From contig CALFYR010000448.1 of the NCBI GenBank assembly GCA_937954195.1, forward strand, positions 1 through 14,909: a stretch of 14,909 nt of DNA, written 5' to 3'. How positions within the stretch are numbered: position 1 is the first letter of the stretch; the number at the start of each line of letters is the position of its first letter. Shown here piece by piece: positions 13,189 through 14,909 of the stretch. The notes beneath the pieces were generated by a model. It was not told the DNA's origin and ran no database searches. It saw nothing but the letters and a program-made list of their open reading frames with translations. Origin of the DNA: an uncultured Dehalococcoidia bacterium. Its GTDB lineage: Bacteria; Chloroflexota; Dehalococcoidia; Tepidiformales; Tepidiformaceae. Made by a program: the position numbers and the translations under genes.

Positions 13189-14421
13189 TTACTGCGGGCC
13201 CCTGAAGCTGTAGTCGCTGTACTGCCAGCCATTCGCGAATCGCGTCCAGAGGCGGACGTAGATCGTGATGCCCCCACGCGGCAGGTTGTTCAGCGTGATG
13301 CCCCGGTTAGTACCCGTTGAGGTGCCCACCAGGTTGTTCGAACCGGGGACGGTGCCGGCGTAGAAGAAGTATTCCAGCGCACCCGAACCGGTGGACCAGC
13401 TAAACGCCTGGCTCGTGCCGAGCGTGGAGCCGTTGGCCGGGCTGGCCAGCGTGGCTTTCTGGTTGACCGTGCTGCCCCCACCACCGCCCGAGGAAGCCGC
13501 GCGGTAGGTGACATCCGTGTACTGCCAGCCGTTGGCGAAGCGCGTCCAGAGGCGGGCGTAGATGGTGCTCCCATCCGTGGGGATGTTGGTGACGGTTGTC
13601 GAAGTGGCGGTGCCCACCGAGCGGCCGACGATGTTGTTCGAGCCTGGCGTCCTGCCGAGGTAGACGAAGTACTCGAGCGCGCCCGATGCGGGGCTCCACG
13701 AGAACGTGGCGGTCGCGCCCGGGAGGGTGGAACCCGGCGCCGGGCTGCTGAACGTTGCCGGCGCAGTTGAGGCCGGCGGCTGGGTGGGCGTGCGCGTTGG
13801 GGTCGCGGTGGCGGCGGGTGGCTGGGTGGCGGTGCGGGTCGGCGTGGCGGTTGCCTGGCCGCCACCGCCACCGCTGGTGCCATCGTTCACGGTGCCGAAG
13901 TTCGTCACCCAGTACCAGCCGTACCGGCTACCCGAAACGTACACACGGGCGATGCCGATCATCGTGTAGTTGCTGTTGAGCATGTTGGCGTTGTGGCCGG
14001 ACGAGTTCCGCCACGCGGTGAACGCTTCCTGCGCGGTATCCCAGACGGTACCCGCGGCGATGTTCTCGCCGGCGCCGCCCGGGTAATCGCAATCGCGGGC
14101 GCGGGCCGATGGGTTCCGGCCAAGCGAGTCCGTGTGGGAGAAGTATCCTTTCGCGCCCATGTCTCCACCGTGCCATGTTGCTGCTCGGCTCAGGTTCGTG
14201 GAGAGGGCGAGCGAGCCAAGCCCGTTCTGCGAGCGGTAGGTGTTGATGAGCGTCAGGAAAGCGGCTTCCTCGGCGTCCGTGGAAAGGTTCGAGACGGTGC
14301 AATTGGAGAGTGCTTCGGCGGCGGGATTGCCGCGAAGGATGCCGGCGAAGCCGGCGAACGCAAGGATGCTCGCTGCGAATCCTCCCGCGAGGAGCGAGCG
14401 CCAGGTGCGTGCAGATGTCAT
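13189..14421 (-). CDS. Secreted CAP-domain (SCP/PR1) protein with two C-terminal repeat modules
   Basis: A 410-residue exported protein. The signal peptide has R5/R8, a hydrophobic core at 10-29 and likely cleavage after AEA (37). The CAP domain (about 45-178) has the family signature residues: H84 in WHGGDM, H96 in FSHTD, E119 in GEN, W137 and H143 in SSGH. C41 and C111 may form a disulfide. A threonine/proline linker follows (185-222), then two related beta-rich modules (224-306 and 324-406) ending in LWTRFANGWQY. The role is unknown; the modules probably bind envelope or surface material. ATG 14421 is chosen because it puts the signal peptide at the N-terminus, with GGGGG 10 nt upstream; ATG 14442 is an alternative. 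The gene is divergent from the acyl-CoA dehydrogenase. Confidence 0.87.
   Translation of the reverse strand: MTSARTWRSLLAGGFAASILAFAGFAGILRGNPAAEALSNCTVSNLSTDAEEAAFLTLINTYRSQNGLGSLALSTNLSRAATWHGGDMGAKGYFSHTDSLGRNPSARARDCDYPGGAGENIAAGTVWDTAQEAFTAWRNSSGHNANMLNSNYTMIGIARVYVSGSRYGWYWVTNFGTVNDGTSGGGGGQATATPTRTATQPPAATATPTRTPTQPPASTAPATFSSPAPGSTLPGATATFSWSPASGALEYFVYLGRTPGSNNIVGRSVGTATSTTVTNIPTDGSTIYARLWTRFANGWQYTDVTYRAASSGGGGGSTVNQKATLASPANGSTLGTSQAFSWSTGSGALEYFFYAGTVPGSNNLVGTSTGTNRGITLNNLPRGGITIYVRLWTRFANGWQYSDYSFRGPQ
13192..13452 (-). repeat. C-terminal module 2 of the CAP protein
   Basis: Residues 324-410 repeat residues 224-310 at an exact offset of 100 residues (300 bp), including SPxxGSTL, FSWS.xSGALEYF, VPGSNNxVG and LWTRFANGWQY. 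The DNA of the end segment is also closely similar at the 300-bp offset. Confidence 0.85.
13492..13752 (-). repeat. C-terminal module 1 of the CAP protein
   Basis: This is the first copy of the repeated module (residues 224-310), joined to copy 2 by a glycine-rich linker (SSGGGGGS). The two copies are diverged but share all core positions, which suggests an old duplication within the gene. Confidence 0.85.
13771..13854 (-). repeat. Two 42-bp tandem units coding the Thr/Pro linker
   Basis: Residues 190-203 and 204-217 are two 14-residue units (ATATPTRTATQPPA and ATATPTRTPTQPPA) differing at one position. Tandem Thr/Pro stalks of this kind separate the CAP domain from the C-terminal modules and can change length by slippage. 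Confidence 0.8.
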
Positions 14422-14543
14422 GTGTTGGTTACCCCCGGGGCGCATGGGTAGTGCATCGCGGATGGGGGTTGGAAACCGCACGTGGCCGTAAGGCGCCTGC
14501 AAAACGTGTGTGAAACGCGTTAGAACCGACGGCGCGTCACATT

Positions 14544-14552
14544 TGCTCTAAG
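14544..14552 (+). promoter_or_regulatory. Candidate extended -10 for the acyl-CoA dehydrogenase
   Basis: TGC-TCTAAG fits the extended -10 form TGn plus a hexamer matching TATAAT at four of six bases. It lies in the 180-bp divergent gap. Transcription would start near 14559, giving a leader of about 43 nt with a CGGCG-AAAA-CGCCG hairpin (14562-14575) and the Shine-Dalgarno. I see no convincing promoter for the CAP gene on the other strand. Confidence 0.35.
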
Positions 14553-14601
14553 ATGGGCCGCCGGCGAAAACGCCGCGCAGTGCGCACGGAGGGCGAACCC
14601 C

Positions 14602-14909
14602 ATGGACTTCGACATCCCCCAGGACATCCAGGACCTGCTGAAGGACATCGATGACTTCATTGAGGCGGAGATCAAGCCGCTCGAGCAGCAGGACGACAAC
14701 ATCCGCTTCTTCGATCACCGGCGGGAATACGCGCGGACGGACTTCGAGAACGGAGGAGTGCCCCGGAAGGACTGGGAAGAGCTCCTGGCCGAGATGCGCC
14801 GCCGGGCGGACAAGACTGGCTTCCTGCGCTGGGGGATTCCCGCAAAGTACGGCGGCCGCGATGGCTCGAACCTCGGAATGGCAATCATCCGCGAGCACCT
14901 GGCAGCGAA
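14602..14909 (+). CDS. Acyl-CoA dehydrogenase, N-terminal fragment (cut by window end)
   Basis: The first 102 residues of a flavin-dependent acyl-CoA dehydrogenase, which would desaturate a fatty acyl-CoA or a related CoA ester. The visible part is the N-terminal helical domain: DFDIPQDIQDLLKDIDDFIEAEI, a charged insert (about 31-55), then a helix leading to GFLRWGIPAKYGGRDG, the family's 'G...P..YGG.G' turn. The reading frame continues through the window edge without a stop. ATG 14602 has GGAGGG (14588-14593) 8 nt upstream. The catalytic base and FAD site lie beyond the window, so the substrate class cannot be judged. Confidence 0.88.
   Translation, partial: MDFDIPQDIQDLLKDIDDFIEAEIKPLEQQDDNIRFFDHRREYARTDFENGGVPRKDWEELLAEMRRRADKTGFLRWGIPAKYGGRDGSNLGMAIIREHLAA

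Noticed and set aside
14299..14310. Lipoprotein cleavage site at Cys41 of the CAP protein
   Set aside because: The residues before the Cys are L-S-N; asparagine at -1 does not fit a lipobox. Ordinary signal peptidase cleavage after AEA fits better.

Overview
The window is high-GC bacterial chromosome with densely packed genes, mostly on the plus strand. I read it as Chloroflexota, possibly a Dehalococcoidia/Tepidiforma-like member. That is inference from the der-plsY-gpsA order, the protein style, the threonine/proline-linker secreted CAP protein and signs of leaderless translation; no rRNA is present to confirm it. I see no phage, insertion sequence, CRISPR array or integration site. Most of the window looks like ordinary core genome.

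Layout. (1) 1-2745: a molybdenum hydroxylase large subunit (xanthine dehydrogenase/aldehyde oxidase family) followed 6 bp later by a MoaD/ThiS-like sulfur carrier. A 19-bp near-palindrome and a short hairpin lie upstream. (2) 2752-3132: a minus-strand tRNA operon (Trp-CCA, Leu-GAG, Cys-GCA, all with encoded CCA) with its own extended -10 promoter, a structured spacer and a terminator. (3) 3246-3428 minus: a 60-residue zinc-ribbon protein that starts at a GTG behind a perfect AGGAGG. It is divergent from argF (3556-4491), which appears leaderless. (4) 4557-11624: eight tightly packed plus-strand genes, cdaA-cdaR-der-plsY-gpsA-HEAT-Nudix-GNAT, with stop/start overlaps at four junctions. They combine c-di-AMP synthesis, ribosome assembly, the first steps of phospholipid synthesis and three accessory proteins. 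An internal promoter appears to drive the HEAT gene. (5) 11785-13185: a winged-helix AAA+ ATPase of a family I recall as widespread but uncharacterised, ending 3 bp from the convergent secreted CAP-domain protein (13189-14421, minus) with two 100-residue-spaced C-terminal modules. (6) 14602 to the end: the N-terminus of an acyl-CoA dehydrogenase.

Worth a second look: putative active-site substitutions in three housekeeping enzymes (ArgF HCLP to HDLP, CdaA DGA to DMA, GpsA GxGxxG to GATSWG); a shared nine-base promoter element TGCTACGAT at the tRNA operon and the HEAT gene; -10 boxes placed exactly 7 nt from the start codon at two genes lacking a Shine-Dalgarno; and the unexplained ATPase. I did not find a clearly new multi-gene system. 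The AAA+ ATPase and the HEAT/Nudix/GNAT tail of the c-di-AMP operon are the parts whose role is least known.
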